Source: Shewanella gelidimarina
Lineage (GTDB): Bacteria; Pseudomonadota; Gammaproteobacteria; Enterobacterales; Shewanellaceae
Reading direction: 5' to 3'
Assembly: GCF_023283945.1 (NCBI RefSeq)
Contig: NZ_JAKIKW010000018.1
Span: 1-64,000 of the forward strand
Length of the DNA stretch: 64,000 nt
Below are positions 54,701 to 61,846 of this stretch, piece by piece. Made by a program: the position numbers and the translations under genes. Position 1 is the stretch's first letter; every line of letters begins with the position of its first letter. Under the pieces are notes generated by a model. It had not been told where the DNA came from, searched no databases, and saw nothing but the letters and a program-made list of their open reading frames with translations.

Positions 54701-56038
54701 CAACAAGAGGAAGAGCTAAGAAAACTGACCAATAACGATCTGTTGACTAATCTGCCAAACCGCTCAAACCTGATGGTCACACTGGGTAACTTAGTTAAAA
54801 GAGATTCCCACCATACTTTGATGGTTTTGGATCTGGATAATTTTAAAAAGATTAACGATTCTTTGGGTCATCAAGTTGGTGATGAACTACTCATATTGGT
54901 TTCCGAGCGAATACAAGCTGCAGTACCCGATCACACCAGCATTTACCGTTTAGGCGGTGACGAATTCGCTATATTAATAGATAAGAATCCCGATATAGGT
55001 GTAAGTGCTGTTATCGCCAAGACAGTCATCCACGCATTTGAAACTTCGTTTCAACTGTCAGCAGAAAAAGTGGTGGTTGGCGTCAGTATCGGCATTGTGT
55101 TGTACCCTGAAGATGATCAAAACGAGCAAGCATTACTCCGAAAAGCGGATATTGCTATGTATCACGCAAAATCAGGCGGCGGAAACCGTTACCAGTTCTA
55201 TTCAGAATCACTAAACAAGAATGCCATTAGACAGCTCGAAGTTGAAAACTTGATCCGCGAGGGTATAAAGGATGATCTATTTGAAGTTTACTACCAACCT
55301 AAAGTTGATTTAAAGACTGGTCATATGGCTGGCATGGAAGCACTTGTTAGACTAAATCATCCACAACATGGACTAATACCACCAAACAACTTTATTCCAT
55401 TAGCTGAAGAGAACGGCCTTATCGTTGAGATTGGTGATATTGTATTAAAGAAAGCCTGTTTTGCTGCGCAAAAATGGCGCTCATTAGGACTCTTTAATGG
55501 TCGCGTAGCCGTTAATTTGTCCTCGAAACAGTTCGCCTTACCCGATCTTCAACAGCGTATAGAGTCAATTTTACGTCTCACTCAACTCCCAGCTGCCAAT
55601 TTAGAGCTTGAAATAACGGAAGGCACCGTGATTCGTGAGCCAGAAAAAGCGATAAAAGTAATGCAACAGTTATCAAAAATGGGTGTAAGTTTAGCCTTAG
55701 ATGATTTTGGTACTGGCTACTCATCACTATCATATTTAAAACGATTCCCGATTAATACCTTGAAAATTGATAAAGCATTTGTCGATGATATCGACAAATC
55801 CGACCGCGATTTAAAGATGGTCGATTCAATCATCACTATCGCCCATAACATGGGGCTTTCAGTGGTAGGAGAAGGAGTTGAGGAAGCATCTCAACTGAAT
55901 ATTCTCCGAGCACTCAAGTGCGAAGAGATCCAAGGTTACATATTTAGTAAAGCAGTAACGGAATCTGAGTTCACAACTCTGCTACGAAATGATACAAACT
56001 CAAAACCATTAAAAGCCATATCCCTAAATAACGCCTAA
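51761..56038 (+). CDS. Membrane sensor with beta-propeller, Y_Y_Y, PAS, GGDEF and EAL domains
   Basis: A dual c-di-GMP enzyme of 1425 residues. The ATG at 51761 starts a clear signal peptide (LLKVTLFLFLLFSSMQSSLAF). The periplasmic part is a two-component-regulator propeller (about 30-620, with GYVWVGTLNGLNRYDG and related blades) and a Y_Y_Y domain (about 625-700); one membrane helix near 706-728 follows. Then come two PAS domains (about 745-860 and 865-990), a GGDEF domain with intact GGDEF at 1065-1069 and no RxxD inhibitory site, and an EAL domain with EALVRL at 1193 and DDFGTGYSSL. Both activities may exist. The propeller half is far more AT-rich than the C-terminal half. No ribosome-binding site is obvious. 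Confidence 0.92.
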   Translation: MPKTLLKVTLFLFLLFSSMQSSLAFTLNSVSLGVPEGLSQSNVTSIVEDADGYVWVGTLNGLNRYDGKTFRHYFPSKRNQLASTFIRSLYISQSGSMYIGTDKGLSVYDPKQDKIVSSNVLGFEINEAVWTIYEHENNIFISTENSIYIINELSNKKLSIRNKYTGTFGLVKDILFFKNEMFIRNYHGTIYSVTNKITEVANNTIAMKVINDELFIFNSKGVLKYNDGSTSQFTTSAYSSISTKNNYNLGLNKSSLFNIDNIKRPVLIGNINIPEKNLEHPRVFRGRTKTFISNQNNGFLIINDNSDLVKTKVVDGGNVWSISSNNKSNITVSADDPMISIYDAKLDIFNQYNSKVKGPKSVVKLGQFLYIASLKGLISLNTDNGEIEKIIDGQFFVIRANNNGGSIFIGSTSGQVLHYSIDTGLTQAYSVDPGNPIFDIKQYNNALLIATQGGLFKLENDMVSTLYTKQMVLSVDIFDDHILFGTSTSLEKISYGTEVIEEIYNNKKPIFSIIQSDKFIIATSVNEIFIKNKKNGYRYILNKQVGVQDEYNTHAILKRNDKVYIGGITGISLISLEELDGYLTNREPASVTLNQLLIFNIPVVPSGKVLTNQLNNTKKIKLKYSDYPFTLLFNSPKVPQQDINYIYQMRGLSDSLINSEGINSATYTNLSPGEYEFTVYAIDPISGKQGEEKTLTIEITPPWWLSLPAKIIYFIFALLLSVTIIKFSLKRREIQRQIAKSEERLKLSLWGSGDEMWDWDIETGQIYRSNIWGSLEFPRDGQRSGQEGEESNIHPMDQTRVRDALNKHFYGETDHFEAAYRVKGKSDDWVWILDRAKIVERDENDNALRMTGTIKNINNFKQAEEQLRLFERAIQNISEGMFILDNDFNFVEVNEACCDLSMLSKKDFIGTLFNFDLYPDSYSEQIRSILKQQGRWSNEVESARGNGTSFLMELTVDAIYDEQGELSHYVGVFSDISRRKQQEEELRKLTNNDLLTNLPNRSNLMVTLGNLVKRDSHHTLMVLDLDNFKKINDSLGHQVGDELLILVSERIQAAVPDHTSIYRLGGDEFAILIDKNPDIGVSAVIAKTVIHAFETSFQLSAEKVVVGVSIGIVLYPEDDQNEQALLRKADIAMYHAKSGGGNRYQFYSESLNKNAIRQLEVENLIREGIKDDLFEVYYQPKVDLKTGHMAGMEALVRLNHPQHGLIPPNNFIPLAEENGLIVEIGDIVLKKACFAAQKWRSLGLFNGRVAVNLSSKQFALPDLQQRIESILRLTQLPAANLELEITEGTVIREPEKAIKVMQQLSKMGVSLALDDFGTGYSSLSYLKRFPINTLKIDKAFVDDIDKSDRDLKMVDSIITIAHNMGLSVVGEGVEEASQLNILRALKCEEIQGYIFSKAVTESEFTTLLRNDTNSKPLKAISLNNA

Positions 56039-56061
56039 ATTCAACAACAACAACTAAAACA

Positions 56062-56078
56062 TTGGCACGACATCTGCA
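56062..56078 (+). promoter_or_regulatory. Sigma-54 (-24/-12) promoter of the repeat-protein unit
   Basis: TTGGCACGACATCTGCA matches the sigma-54 consensus YTGGCACG-rNNN-TTGCW in all but one core base (C for T at the first T of TTGC). The invariant GG (56064-56065) and GC (56076-56077) are separated by exactly 10 bp. Transcription should start near 56089, about 38 bp before the ATG at 56127. An activator site was not identified. Confidence 0.72.
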
Positions 56079-56126
56079 ATAACCTTTTCAATAGTCAAAA
56101 AGACTGAAACTTCGAAAAGGTTTAAA

Positions 56127-57425
56127 ATGAAAAAGATAATTAATGGATTAGTTGCCTCTGTAGCGTTTGCGTGTTCATTCCCAGTGATGGCGTCAAGCCA
56201 CACCATAGTCGCCGAGTACGACAAGGATTATTCTCTATATCAAGAGCAAGCTATAAATCTTGCTGGCATTCCAAACGTGAAGTTTAAGCCGCTGCAAACA
56301 GCCGGTATCCCGAACGTGAAGTTTAAGCCGCTGCAAACAGCTGGTATCCCTAACGTGAAGTTTAAGCCGCTGCAAACAGCTGGTATTCCAAACGTGAAGT
56401 TTAAGCCGCTGCAAACAGCTGGTATCCCAAACGTGAAGTTTAAGCCGTTGCAAACAGCTGGTATTCCGAACGTGAAGTTTAAGCCGCTACAAACAGCTGG
56501 TATCCCTAACGTGAAGTTTAAGCCGCTGCAAACAGCTGGTATTCCAAACGTGAAGTTTAAGCCGCTACAAACAGCTGGTATCCCTAACGTGAAGTTTAAG
56601 CCGCTGCAAACAGCTGGAATTCCAAACGTGAAGTTTAAGCCGCTGCAAACAGCTGGTATCCCTAACGTGAAGTTTAAGCCGTTGCAAACAGCTGGTATTC
56701 CGAACGTGAAATTTAAGCCGCTGCAAACAGCTGGTATCCCAAACGTGAAGTTTAAGCCGCTGCAAACAGCTGGTATTCCAAACGTGAAGTTTACAGCCGG
56801 TATCCCAAACGTGAAATTTAAGCCACTGCAAACAGCTGGTATCCCAAACGTGAAGTTTAAGCCGTTACAAACAGCCGGTATCCCAAACGTGAAATTTAAG
56901 CCGCTGCAAACAGCTGGTATCCCAAACGTGAAGTTTAAGCCGTTGCAAACAGCTGGTATTCCTAACGTGAAGTTTAAGCCGTTGCAAACAGCTGGTATTC
57001 CGAACGTGAAGTTTAAGCCGTTGCAAACAGCTGGTATTCCGAACGTGAAGTTTAAGCCGTTGCAAACAGCTGGTATTCCGAACGTGAAGTTTAAGCCGCT
57101 GCAAACGGCTGGTATCCCTAACGTGAAGTTTAAGCCGCTGCAAACAGCTGGTATTCCAAACGTGAAATTTAAGCCGCTGCAAACAGCTGGTATTCCAAAC
57201 GTGAAATTTAAGCCGCTGCAAACAGCTGGTATCCCAAACGTGAAGTTTAAGCCGCTGCAAACAGCTGGTATTCCGAACGTGAAGTTTAAGCCGTTGCAAA
57301 CAGCTGGTATTCCGAACGTGAAGTTTAAGCCGCTGCAAACAGCTGGTATCCCAAACGTGAAGTTTAAGCCGCTACAGACAGCTGGCGTTCCACATATTAA
57401 GTTCATTAACCAAGCTGCGGCATAG
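56127..57425 (+). CDS. Exported protein of 28 perfect 13-residue repeats (AGIPNVKFKPLQT), unknown function
   Basis: A 432-residue protein I cannot place in any family. Residues 1-22 are a signal peptide ending PVMA, and residues 23-45 a short acidic linker (EYDKDYSLYQEQ). Then come 28 full copies of AGIPNVKFKPLQT, one shortened copy (the 14th unit, lacking KPLQ) and a degenerate last copy AGVPHIKFINQAAA. The amino-acid repeats are exact while codons differ at third positions, which points to selection on the protein. Each unit has two Lys and no acidic residue, so the array is strongly basic; Pro falls at positions 4 and 10. AAAAGG precedes the ATG. It is first in a sigma-54-driven unit with two mini-proteins. 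A structural or matrix role is a guess. Confidence 0.85.
   Translation: MKKIINGLVASVAFACSFPVMASSHTIVAEYDKDYSLYQEQAINLAGIPNVKFKPLQTAGIPNVKFKPLQTAGIPNVKFKPLQTAGIPNVKFKPLQTAGIPNVKFKPLQTAGIPNVKFKPLQTAGIPNVKFKPLQTAGIPNVKFKPLQTAGIPNVKFKPLQTAGIPNVKFKPLQTAGIPNVKFKPLQTAGIPNVKFKPLQTAGIPNVKFKPLQTAGIPNVKFTAGIPNVKFKPLQTAGIPNVKFKPLQTAGIPNVKFKPLQTAGIPNVKFKPLQTAGIPNVKFKPLQTAGIPNVKFKPLQTAGIPNVKFKPLQTAGIPNVKFKPLQTAGIPNVKFKPLQTAGIPNVKFKPLQTAGIPNVKFKPLQTAGIPNVKFKPLQTAGIPNVKFKPLQTAGIPNVKFKPLQTAGIPNVKFKPLQTAGVPHIKFINQAAA
56262..57422 (+). repeat. 39-bp tandem repeat array, 28 full copies plus two imperfect
   Basis: Thirteen full 39-bp units run from 56262, a 27-bp deleted unit lies at 56769-56795, fifteen full units at 56796-57380, and a diverged unit at 57381-57422. 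The units differ only at synonymous sites (for example CTG/TTG/CTA Leu, AAG/AAA Lys, ATC/ATT Ile). The deletion removes 12 bp and keeps the frame. Confidence 0.95.
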
Positions 57426-57438
57426 AAGGAAAATAATT

Positions 57439-57555
57439 ATGTTTGATTTATTAATGCAAGCACTTGGATTGAGCAAACCTGTTCGTAAGAAAGTTAAGCT
57501 TCCTGAAGGGTTAAATCATCTTGAAGTCATTCCAGCTAAAGGTTGGTGGAACTAG
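57439..57555 (+). CDS. 38-residue mini-protein A of the repeat-protein unit
   Basis: An unrecognised small protein starting 13 bp after the repeat-protein stop, with AAGGA upstream. It has three parts: an amphipathic start MFDLLMQALGL, a basic stretch SKPVRKKVK, and the C-terminal block LPEGLNHLE...AKGWWN. It has no signal peptide and no Cys. The next gene encodes a close paralogue, and conservation between the two despite codon differences shows that both are translated. The shared C-terminal block suggests a recognition tag or a bioactive end. Confidence 0.75.
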   Translation: MFDLLMQALGLSKPVRKKVKLPEGLNHLEVIPAKGWWN

Positions 57556-57588
57556 TACACACCCGTTTAATGCCTAAGGAGAACGACC

Positions 57589-57705
57589 ATGCTTATTTCT
57601 TTGATGCAGATGTTAGGACTAAGAAAGCCTTTACGTAAAAAAATACAGCTTCCTGAAGGGTTACAACATTTAGAGATCGTTACCGCAAAAGGTTGGTGGA
57701 GTTAG
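57589..57705 (+). CDS. 38-residue mini-protein B, paralogue of A
   Basis: Equal in length to mini-protein A and about 60 percent identical by eye: MLISLMQMLGL, RKPLRKKIQ, then LPEGLQHLE...AKGWWS. TAAGGAG stands 9 bp before the ATG, a strong ribosome-binding site. Substitutions are mostly conservative (Val/Ile, Asn/Gln), and the LPEGL, HLE and AKGWW blocks are fixed. It ends 32 bp before the terminator. Origin by tandem duplication is likely. Confidence 0.75.
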   Translation: MLISLMQMLGLRKPLRKKIQLPEGLQHLEIVTAKGWWS

Positions 57706-57737
57706 TTTTAGATACAATAATCTAAAACTACACAAAC

Positions 57738-57764
57738 AAAAAAAGGAGCTTATGCTCCTTTTTT
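57738..57764 (+). terminator. Rho-independent terminator of the repeat-protein unit
   Basis: AAAAAAAGGAGC, loop TTAT, GCTCCTTTTTT: a strong symmetric hairpin that may also end the convergent small gene. Confidence 0.9.
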
Positions 57765-57796
57765 GTTTCTCTGTATAAAATACAGATTCCAAAAAT

Positions 57797-57997
57797 TCAA
57801 ATCTCTAACCAAAAAGCTTGTTTCCCCATGGATTTTTTGTATGCCAGTTGCTTATGCGAATTAAACAAAGGATAAGCGGCAGGGCCAAACAAAAAACCTG
57901 CAAAAGCCCATCGTTTAACAGGTAATCCGGCTTTAAACGCTGCATCGCCTAACAACAAACCTGAAAAAACTAACACCAATACGATTGTGAATACCAC
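57797..57997 (-). CDS. Small membrane protein
   Basis: A 66-residue protein with two hydrophobic stretches (VFTIVLVLVFSGLLLGDAAF and WAFAGFLFGPAAYPLF) and a basic C-terminus. The start is a GTG with GAGG and TAGG upstream. Family not recognised. It faces the repeat unit and shares its terminator, so it may or may not be connected with it. Confidence 0.55.
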   Translation of the reverse strand: MVFTIVLVLVFSGLLLGDAAFKAGLPVKRWAFAGFLFGPAAYPLFNSHKQLAYKKSMGKQAFWLEI

Positions 57998-58125
57998 TTA
58001 CCTACACCTCACTTCAAATAAGTCAGCATCCATACCTGAATATCTATTTCGGCGCCTATTATATCGTCAAACCAGCAGAGGGGTGAGTGTTTTTTAGTCA
58101 ATTTATTGTCACCAAAGTAAAAGAA

Positions 58126-58147
58126 AGCGGCCAAATGTAGCCGCCTT
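58126..58147 (-). terminator. Weak hairpin after fadJ
   Basis: GCGGC and GCCGC pair around a short loop 27 bp beyond the fadJ stop, followed on the minus strand by a mixed C/T stretch. It is a possible terminator. Confidence 0.4.
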
Positions 58148-58173
58148 GTTAATTTTTTGACGCTTTTTAACGC

Positions 58174-60294
58174 TTACTTGAAAAAGAAACTCTGTTCATT
58201 TGCCATCTGTTTCAGTCTATCTGCTGGTTCAAATCGGTCGCCAAACTTAGATTGGTAAGCCGATAGAATCTCAACGAGTTTAGCAGGACCTAGTGTGTCG
58301 ATATAATGGAAAGGACCGCCTAAGAATGGTGGGAAACCGATCCCAAATATAGCGCCTATATCGCCATCACGAGCTGAAGCGATTATTCCTTCATCTAAAC
58401 ATCTGACAGCTTCGTTCAACATCTGCACGACGCATCGTTGCGCCACTTCATTAGCATCACTATTTTGAGCTGGCGTTAAACCAAGCACGGTATATACGCT
58501 ACTGTCGACCTCTTTAGATTTCTTTTTGCTACCGTATTGATAGAAACCTTTGCCATTTTTACGGCCCTTTCTATCATCGGCTAATAACTTGTCAAACGCG
58601 GCGGGTGCTTTAAAGCGTTCGCCGAGTTCAGCTTCCAATATAGGGGAGATCTTAGCGCCAACATCAATACCAACTTCATCGAGTAACGTCATTGGACCGA
58701 CGGGAAAACCGAACTTAACCAGAGCCTTATCTAAATGCTCTACACTCTGCCCTTCTAATAGCAGCTGTGCTGCTTCATTCATGTAAAGAGCCAATATTCG
58801 GTTGACGTAAAAGCCAGCGCCATCTTGCACAACAATGGGGGTTTTACCCTGTTTACGCGCAAATGCAACGGTGGTTGCTATTGTCTCAGCAGAAGTCTTC
58901 TTATGCGCAATCACTTCGACTAATGGCATTTTTTCTACCGGAGAAAAATAGTGCAGACCGATAACATTCTCAGGTCGACTTGCAGCTTCTGCAATTTGAG
59001 CAATAGGCAAAGATGAGGTGTTGGAAGCGAAAATGGTGTTTTCACCACACTCTCGTTCAACATCTTTCACCATCTGATGTTTAAGAGCAAGATCTTCAAA
59101 TACGGCCTCAACAACGATATCGGCATCTTTAATGCCTTTATATTCAGTCGTTGTGGTCATCAATGCCATTAAGTTGTCGCGGGCAGCTGGTGTCATATGA
59201 CGACGCTTAACCCCTTTATCCAACAATTTATAAGCGTAAGACAATGCATTGCTCAAACCGGTTTCGCTGATATCTTTTACTCGAGCTGGAATTTTAGCTT
59301 TGGTTGTTGTTACCGAAGCAATACCACCGCCCATTAGACCGCCACCCAGTATCATCGCTTTCTTTACTTTACGTGGTATAACATCACCCGCACCGGTCTC
59401 TTTTTTCATCTCTGTAGTGGCAAAGAAAATACTTCTAAGCGCTGCAGACTCTTTAGACATAACCAGATCTGAAAAGTGGCTTGCTTCCACCTCTAATCCC
59501 TTAATTAAACCTTTAGTCATACCTTGACGAACACAATCAATAATCTTTGCAGGCGCAGGATAATTACCTTGCGTCTTCTTAGCGACTTGCTTGCCAGCTT
59601 GGTCAAAAATAATATTACGACCAACGCTAGTGCCTTCAAGCATTTTGTTGATCAATGACTGCTTTTTCTTTGTCACTGAGCGTTTGCCCGCTAATGCCAT
59701 CTCAATGGCAGTGCGCATCAAAATTGACTCAGGAACAACATCATCAACCAAGCCCATTTTCAATGCCTGCTTTGGTCGAATTTGCTTACCTGTAAGCATC
59801 ATATCTAAAGCGGTAGTGATCCCGACTAAACGCGGTAAACGCTGAGTTCCACCACCGCCAGGAAGCAAACCAAGCTGTACTTCAGGTACGCCCATCATCG
59901 TTTTGCCATTGAGGCTACAGACTCGTTGATGACACGCTAGCGCAAGCTCTAAACCACCGCCTAAACAAGCACCGTTTATTGCTGCAACAACCGGTATATT
60001 TAAATTTTCTAGCTCATTAAAGACCACATGCCCTTGCTGAGAGAGCAACTTCGCATCCATCGCTGTTTCACACGCAGCCAACATGGAGATATCGGCACCA
60101 GCCACAAAAGAGTCTTTTTTGCCTGAGACCAATACTAAGCCTTTGATACTTTTGTCAGCTTTAATCTCAGCAAGTATTTCGCTGATCTCTGGGCCAAATT
60201 CGCTACGCAGCGTGTTCATTGTCTCGCCTGGCACATCCATTGTCAGAATGGCAATACCGTCTTCTCGACGAGCTAAATTAAATGTCTTTTCCAT
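58174..60294 (-). CDS. fadJ: Fatty acid oxidation multifunctional enzyme, alpha subunit FadJ
   Basis: A 706-residue fusion of enoyl-CoA hydratase and 3-hydroxyacyl-CoA dehydrogenase for beta-oxidation. The hydratase domain (about 1-200) has INGACLGGGLELALACHQR and GVPEVQLGLLPGGGGTQRL with the catalytic Glu residues. The dehydrogenase domain (from about 310) has the NAD motif AMILGGGLMGGGIAS and IGLHYFSPVEKMPLVEVI with the catalytic His. It lies 5 bp behind fadI. FadJ/FadI rather than FadB/FadA is supported by gene order and the fadI sequence. Confidence 0.94.
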   Translation of the reverse strand: MEKTFNLARREDGIAILTMDVPGETMNTLRSEFGPEISEILAEIKADKSIKGLVLVSGKKDSFVAGADISMLAACETAMDAKLLSQQGHVVFNELENLNIPVVAAINGACLGGGLELALACHQRVCSLNGKTMMGVPEVQLGLLPGGGGTQRLPRLVGITTALDMMLTGKQIRPKQALKMGLVDDVVPESILMRTAIEMALAGKRSVTKKKQSLINKMLEGTSVGRNIIFDQAGKQVAKKTQGNYPAPAKIIDCVRQGMTKGLIKGLEVEASHFSDLVMSKESAALRSIFFATTEMKKETGAGDVIPRKVKKAMILGGGLMGGGIASVTTTKAKIPARVKDISETGLSNALSYAYKLLDKGVKRRHMTPAARDNLMALMTTTTEYKGIKDADIVVEAVFEDLALKHQMVKDVERECGENTIFASNTSSLPIAQIAEAASRPENVIGLHYFSPVEKMPLVEVIAHKKTSAETIATTVAFARKQGKTPIVVQDGAGFYVNRILALYMNEAAQLLLEGQSVEHLDKALVKFGFPVGPMTLLDEVGIDVGAKISPILEAELGERFKAPAAFDKLLADDRKGRKNGKGFYQYGSKKKSKEVDSSVYTVLGLTPAQNSDANEVAQRCVVQMLNEAVRCLDEGIIASARDGDIGAIFGIGFPPFLGGPFHYIDTLGPAKLVEILSAYQSKFGDRFEPADRLKQMANEQSFFFK

Positions 60295-60299
60295 TTGAG

Positions 60300-61610
60300 T
60301 TACTCCACTTCAACTATCATTGCAGCACCTAGACCACCCGCAGCACATGCTGTTGCGAGACCCGTTCCGCCACCACGGCGCTTAAGTTCGTGACAAACTT
60401 GGGTAATAAGTCGCGTACCTGTTGCTGCAAAGGGATGTCCATAAGCTAAAGAACCACCCAATACATTAAATTTACTCATATCAATTTCACCAATAGCACG
60501 GTTACGACCAAGCTTTTCTGCGGCGAATTTCTTTGAACCAAACATCTGCATATTGGCTAATGTTTGTGCCGCAAATGCTTCATGCATCTCAATAAGCGTA
60601 AGGTCTTCTAGCTCCATTCCCGCTCGCTTTAGCGCCATTGGCGTCGCGTAAGATGGGCCCATTAGCATGTCTTCCCAAACATCAATAGCGGTAAAGGCAT
60701 AACTCTTTATGTAACCAATAGGCGTGTAACCCAAGGCTTTGGCTCTGCCTTCGCTCATGAGCAATACTGCTGATGCACCATCAGTTAATGGCGTGCTCGT
60801 TGCTGCCGTCACTGAGCCATGTTTACGGTCAAATGCAGGGCGTAATTTTGCGTAAGACTCAAGCGTAGAGTTTTCGCGGATATTATTATCGCGGTCAATA
60901 AACCCTTTATAAGGAGGTACATGGGCTGTCATCACCTCTTGGGCCAGTTTGCCTGCGTTCCACGTTTCAGTCGCCAATGTATGCGAGCGATGTGCCAACG
61001 CGTCTTGATCTGCACGACTAATGTTATAGGTTTTCGCCATCTGCTCGGCCGTTTGCCCCATTGACAACCCCGTCGAGAATTCGGCGACAGCAGGGGGTAC
61101 AGGAAGCAAATCTTTCAAACCTAAACGGCGAAAAATAGACAGTTTCTGACTAAAGGTACGCGCTTTATTAAGGTCAACGAGGGCATGTGCAAGCTTTCTC
61201 GAAACACCAATGGGTACGACAGAAGAGGAGTCTGCTCCACCAGCAATACCAATCTCCATATTGCCAGTCATGATTGACTCGGCAACGTTGACCGTTGACT
61301 GAAAGCTAGTAGCACAGGCGCGAGTCACACTATAGGCATCGGTACTCACATCCATGCCAGTGCCTAAAACGATTTCACGAGCGATATTGGGCGCAGCTGG
61401 CATTAGCACAACCTGACCATATACCAGTTGTTCAATTAACTTGGGATCAAGTTCTGAACGTGAAATTAGTTCATTAACAACCATTTTGCCCATATCTAAC
61501 GCTGATACGCCATGAAATGCGGTGGCTTGTTTAGCAAATGGCGTCCGTAATCCCGATACAATCGCGATTCGTTCGCCTCTAGCGTTAGTGACTTGCTGTC
61601 TTTTACTCAT
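60300..61610 (-). CDS. fadI: 3-ketoacyl-CoA thiolase FadI
   Basis: A 436-residue thiolase that splits 3-ketoacyl-CoA with CoA. Catalytic Cys99 is in [14 protein letters not shown], the active-site His residues are in [14 protein letters not shown] and [16 protein letters not shown], and the second Cys is in [12 protein letters not shown]. The length and the start ([21 protein letters not shown]) distinguish it from FadA (about 390). First gene of fadI-fadJ; a candidate PsrA site stands upstream. Confidence 0.94.
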   Translation of the reverse strand: MSKRQQVTNARGERIAIVSGLRTPFAKQATAFHGVSALDMGKMVVNELISRSELDPKLIEQLVYGQVVLMPAAPNIAREIVLGTGMDVSTDAYSVTRACATSFQSTVNVAESIMTGNMEIGIAGGADSSSVVPIGVSRKLAHALVDLNKARTFSQKLSIFRRLGLKDLLPVPPAVAEFSTGLSMGQTAEQMAKTYNISRADQDALAHRSHTLATETWNAGKLAQEVMTAHVPPYKGFIDRDNNIRENSTLESYAKLRPAFDRKHGSVTAATSTPLTDGASAVLLMSEGRAKALGYTPIGYIKSYAFTAIDVWEDMLMGPSYATPMALKRAGMELEDLTLIEMHEAFAAQTLANMQMFGSKKFAAEKLGRNRAIGEIDMSKFNVLGGSLAYGHPFAATGTRLITQVCHELKRRGGGTGLATACAAGGLGAAMIVEVE

Positions 61611-61744
61611 TTTCCACCCTCTTGTTCTGCGTCGCTAACCATTGAAGTTGCTCGCTTTATTATATCCCTGAGAAACCTGCCTAATATTCGACAAACAGGT
61701 CTGACCATTAAAGTGTGATCTGATTCTAACTTTTAAATGAAAAG

Positions 61745-61765
61745 TTTTAAACACTTGTTTGTTTT
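61745..61765. promoter_or_regulatory. Candidate PsrA operator upstream of fadI
   Basis: TTTTAAACACTTGTTTG contains AAAC-N4-GTTTG, matching the PsrA pattern (G/C)AAAC-N(2-4)-GTTT(G/C), with one end base off. It lies 135 bp before the fadI start. PsrA is a fatty-acid-responsive repressor of beta-oxidation genes in Pseudomonas and Shewanella. Confidence 0.5.
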
Positions 61766-61846
61766 TTAACACTAGCCAAAACCCAATGGAATTAATTACC
61801 ATAGAGATTGTCCATAGTATCTATACATAATAAATTGAGTACCATC

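Noticed and set aside
56240..57406. Long minus-strand open frame (388 codons) across the repeat array
   Set aside because: It is a mirror of the 39-bp periodicity; with no stop in one unit, all units stay open. It lacks a ribosome-binding site, and the plus-strand gene has signal peptide, promoter and ribosome-binding site.
56262..57422. The array as a CRISPR
   Set aside because: Units are contiguous with no unique spacers and are in frame with a coding sequence.
56262..57422. PLQTAG in the repeats as a sortase signal like LPQTA
   Set aside because: The residue order differs from LPxTA/G, and there is no hydrophobic segment and basic tail after it.
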